The position numbers were made by a program, and so were the translations under genes. A stretch of 64,000 nucleotides of DNA from an uncultured Chitinophaga sp. (lineage in GTDB: Bacteria > Bacteroidota > Bacteroidia > Cytophagales > Cyclobacteriaceae), in contig CABHOK010000003.1 in assembly GCA_902168205.1 (NCBI GenBank), forward strand, positions 1,178,001-1,242,000, written 5' to 3'. The first letter of the stretch is position 1. The number at the start of each line of letters is the position of its first letter. Shown piece after piece: positions 62,545 to 64,000 of this stretch. The notes under the pieces were generated by a model. That model ran no database searches. It was not told the origin of the DNA and was given only the letters and a program-made list of their open reading frames with translations.

Positions 62545-64000
62545 ATGAAGAAACGTTTACAATTCCTGTCAGTCGTGTTTACACTGGCGGCATTGACTGC
62601 TTATGGGCAGACAGTGAAAGGCCGGGTCACGGCAGCACAAGACAACTCCGCCCTTCCGGGAGTGTCTGTAGTTCTGAAGGGTACCAGCGTTGGTACCACG
62701 ACCGATGCTGATGGTAATTACTCTATCGCAGTAGGTACGAACGACAATGCTATCTTGTCGTTTTCATTTATTGGTTTTACAACCCAGGAAGTACCCGTTG
62801 GCGGACGCACTGCTATTGATGTTGTGTTGGTTGAAGATGCGATGCAGTTAAGTGAAGTAGTCGTAACAGCTTTCGGTGAAAAGAAGGAAGTAGGAAAAAT
62901 TGCCTACGCTGTTCAGGAAGTTAAAGGCGGTGAACTTACACGTGCCAATAACGCGAACGTTGTAAACGCGCTTCAAGGTAAAATTGCCGGTGTACAAATC
63001 GACCAGGGTACTGGTGGTCCGATGTCTTCTTCACGTATTCGTATCCGTGGTAACTCTTCATTAAGTAACAACACACAACCTTTGTTTGTTGTTGATGGAG
63101 TTTTGATCAGACCTACAGTAACTGGTGCTGACTCTTGGGGAGCGACTCAGGACTTCGGAAATATCATGAAGAACCTGAACCCGGATAACATTGAGTCAAT
63201 GACTGTGTTGAAAGGTTCTGCAGCAAGTTCTCTCTACGGATCAGACGCATTGAACGGTGTTATTATCATCACTACTAAAAAAGGTTATGAGCGTCCAGGT
63301 TTAGGTGTAACCTATAGCCATACTTCATCTTTCGAGAAAGCTTATAAGTTTATTGATGTTCAAAACGAATTCGGTGGTGGTAACGCTGCTACGTTTGCTA
63401 AAGGATCTGACGGTGTAGAAGAAGTTGATCCTGCTTTATTTTTCTATAGCTACGGTCCGAAGTTTGACGGACGCATGGTGCGTGACGTTGACGGTCGTAT
63501 GATCAAGTGGGAAGCGAATGACCCGCTCAGCCTTTTCCAAACGGGTAAATTCATTAACAATAACGTGGTGATTGAGGGCGGTAGCGATCGCACTACATTC
63601 CGTATTTCTTATTCACACCTTGACAACTCTACCATCATGCCTGGTGGTACTGAAATGGTGCGTAATAACTTCAATGCAAATGCTTCTCAAAAAATCGGAA
63701 AGCTGTTTGATATTGGTGTAAATGTAGATTATACCAACAACGATCTGGTAAACCCTATTCGTCAAGGTGGTAACTACAACCCTGTATTTGCCTTAGTATA
63801 TTTCCAGCCAAGACACTTTGATATAGACTACTGGAGAAATAATTATAAAGATCCGGTAAATGGCGGAAGACTTGCTGATGCTAACGATCCATATGGTATT
63901 ACAGGTTTCCTTTGGGATACATTTGAAGACAGAACAGAGCGCACAGAAAATGTATTCAGAGCAAACCTCGATATAACAACGCATGTGAGACCTTGGTTGA
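62545..64000 (+). CDS. SusC/RagA-type TonB-dependent receptor, partial (runs off the window)
   Basis: The frame opens at the ATG at 62545 and is still open at the window end (485 codons seen). It has a signal peptide (LSVVFTLAALTAYGQ), the CarbopepD_reg domain (TVKGRVTAAQDNSALPGVSVVLKG), the plug with VVVTAFGEKKEVGKIAYAVQ, LQGKIAGVQI, IRIRGNSSLSNNTQPLFVVDGVLI and YGSDALNGVIIITTKKG, and the start of the barrel. It transports an unknown ligand with a SusD partner expected downstream. Codon choice here is cleaner than in most of the window and TATA words are rarer, as expected of a highly expressed gene. Probably regulated by the divergent LacI protein. Confidence 0.93.
   Translation, partial: MKKRLQFLSVVFTLAALTAYGQTVKGRVTAAQDNSALPGVSVVLKGTSVGTTTDADGNYSIAVGTNDNAILSFSFIGFTTQEVPVGGRTAIDVVLVEDAMQLSEVVVTAFGEKKEVGKIAYAVQEVKGGELTRANNANVVNALQGKIAGVQIDQGTGGPMSSSRIRIRGNSSLSNNTQPLFVVDGVLIRPTVTGADSWGATQDFGNIMKNLNPDNIESMTVLKGSAASSLYGSDALNGVIIITTKKGYERPGLGVTYSHTSSFEKAYKFIDVQNEFGGGNAATFAKGSDGVEEVDPALFFYSYGPKFDGRMVRDVDGRMIKWEANDPLSLFQTGKFINNNVVIEGGSDRTTFRISYSHLDNSTIMPGGTEMVRNNFNANASQKIGKLFDIGVNVDYTNNDLVNPIRQGGNYNPVFALVYFQPRHFDIDYWRNNYKDPVNGGRLADANDPYGITGFLWDTFEDRTERTENVFRANLDITTHVRPWL

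Overview
The window looks like a chromosomal segment of a Bacteroidota bacterium, probably of the Cytophagales type. The reasons are two SusC-type TonB receptors, a SusD lipoprotein, Bacteroidota-style -7 elements (TAnnTTTG) in front of several genes, many PAS/GAF histidine kinases and a Bacteroidota-style RHS protein. No rRNA, tRNA, CRISPR array or transposase gene was seen. The species cannot be named from the sequence. The tetranucleotide TATA is unusually frequent in most genes, on both strands and in all frames.

Layout. (1) 1-7.6 kb holds two-component signalling: an Hpt protein and a GAF-PAS-kinase-receiver hybrid on the + strand, facing a tightly packed minus-strand operon of PAS kinase, single receiver and REC-REC-PAS-kinase. 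(2) 8.0-17.8 kb is an unusual sensory block with no complete kinase. It contains a beta-propeller/Y_Y_Y membrane protein lacking an output domain, two membrane GAF receptors each followed by a small STAS-like protein, a membrane protein with a histidine-kinase H box but no ATPase domain, and a YfiR-like periplasmic protein. The two + strand transcription units that open this block share the same inverted repeat at the same distance upstream of the same -7 element. (3) 17.8-24.1 kb is a SusC/SusD/surface-glycan-binding triplet without a nearby glycoside hydrolase, followed by a GAF kinase on the minus strand. (4) 25.8-28.7 kb carries two tandem paralogous TPR-transmembrane-HTH proteins. (5) 28.9-33.7 kb has an alpha/beta hydrolase, OsmC, a quinone oxidoreductase, a third STAS-like protein, a lipid kinase and SurE.

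(6) 34.1-50.0 kb is a glycogen/maltodextrin/trehalose cluster: a glycogen-synthase-like glycosyltransferase, GH57, GlgX, TreZ, a TreY-MalQ fusion and, facing them, a TreS-maltokinase fusion. The first five genes overlap and are probably one operon. Together they can make alpha-glucan, debranch it, cut trehalose from chain ends (TreY/TreZ), disproportionate maltodextrins (MalQ) and link maltose, trehalose and maltose 1-phosphate (TreS-Mak). A DUF4142 lipoprotein and an exported acetolactate-decarboxylase homologue sit inside the cluster.

(7) 50.3-55.0 kb has a TPR histidine kinase, a MerC-like protein, a methyltransferase and an AraC regulator. (8) 55.0-61.2 kb is a decayed, AT-richer accessory island. 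It contains small hypothetical genes, a frameshifted lipoprotein gene, a remnant of a nitrilase gene, a 5'-truncated RHS gene ending in a putative permuted papain-like toxin, an overlapping lipoprotein that is the likely immunity protein, an intact nitrilase and a frameshifted small gene. (9) 61.2-64 kb has a LacI-type regulator divergent from a second SusC gene that runs off the end.

Three of the convergent gene pairs are separated by palindromic, hairpin-forming intergenic elements. Two of these share a 17-base word and probably belong to an interspersed repeat family.
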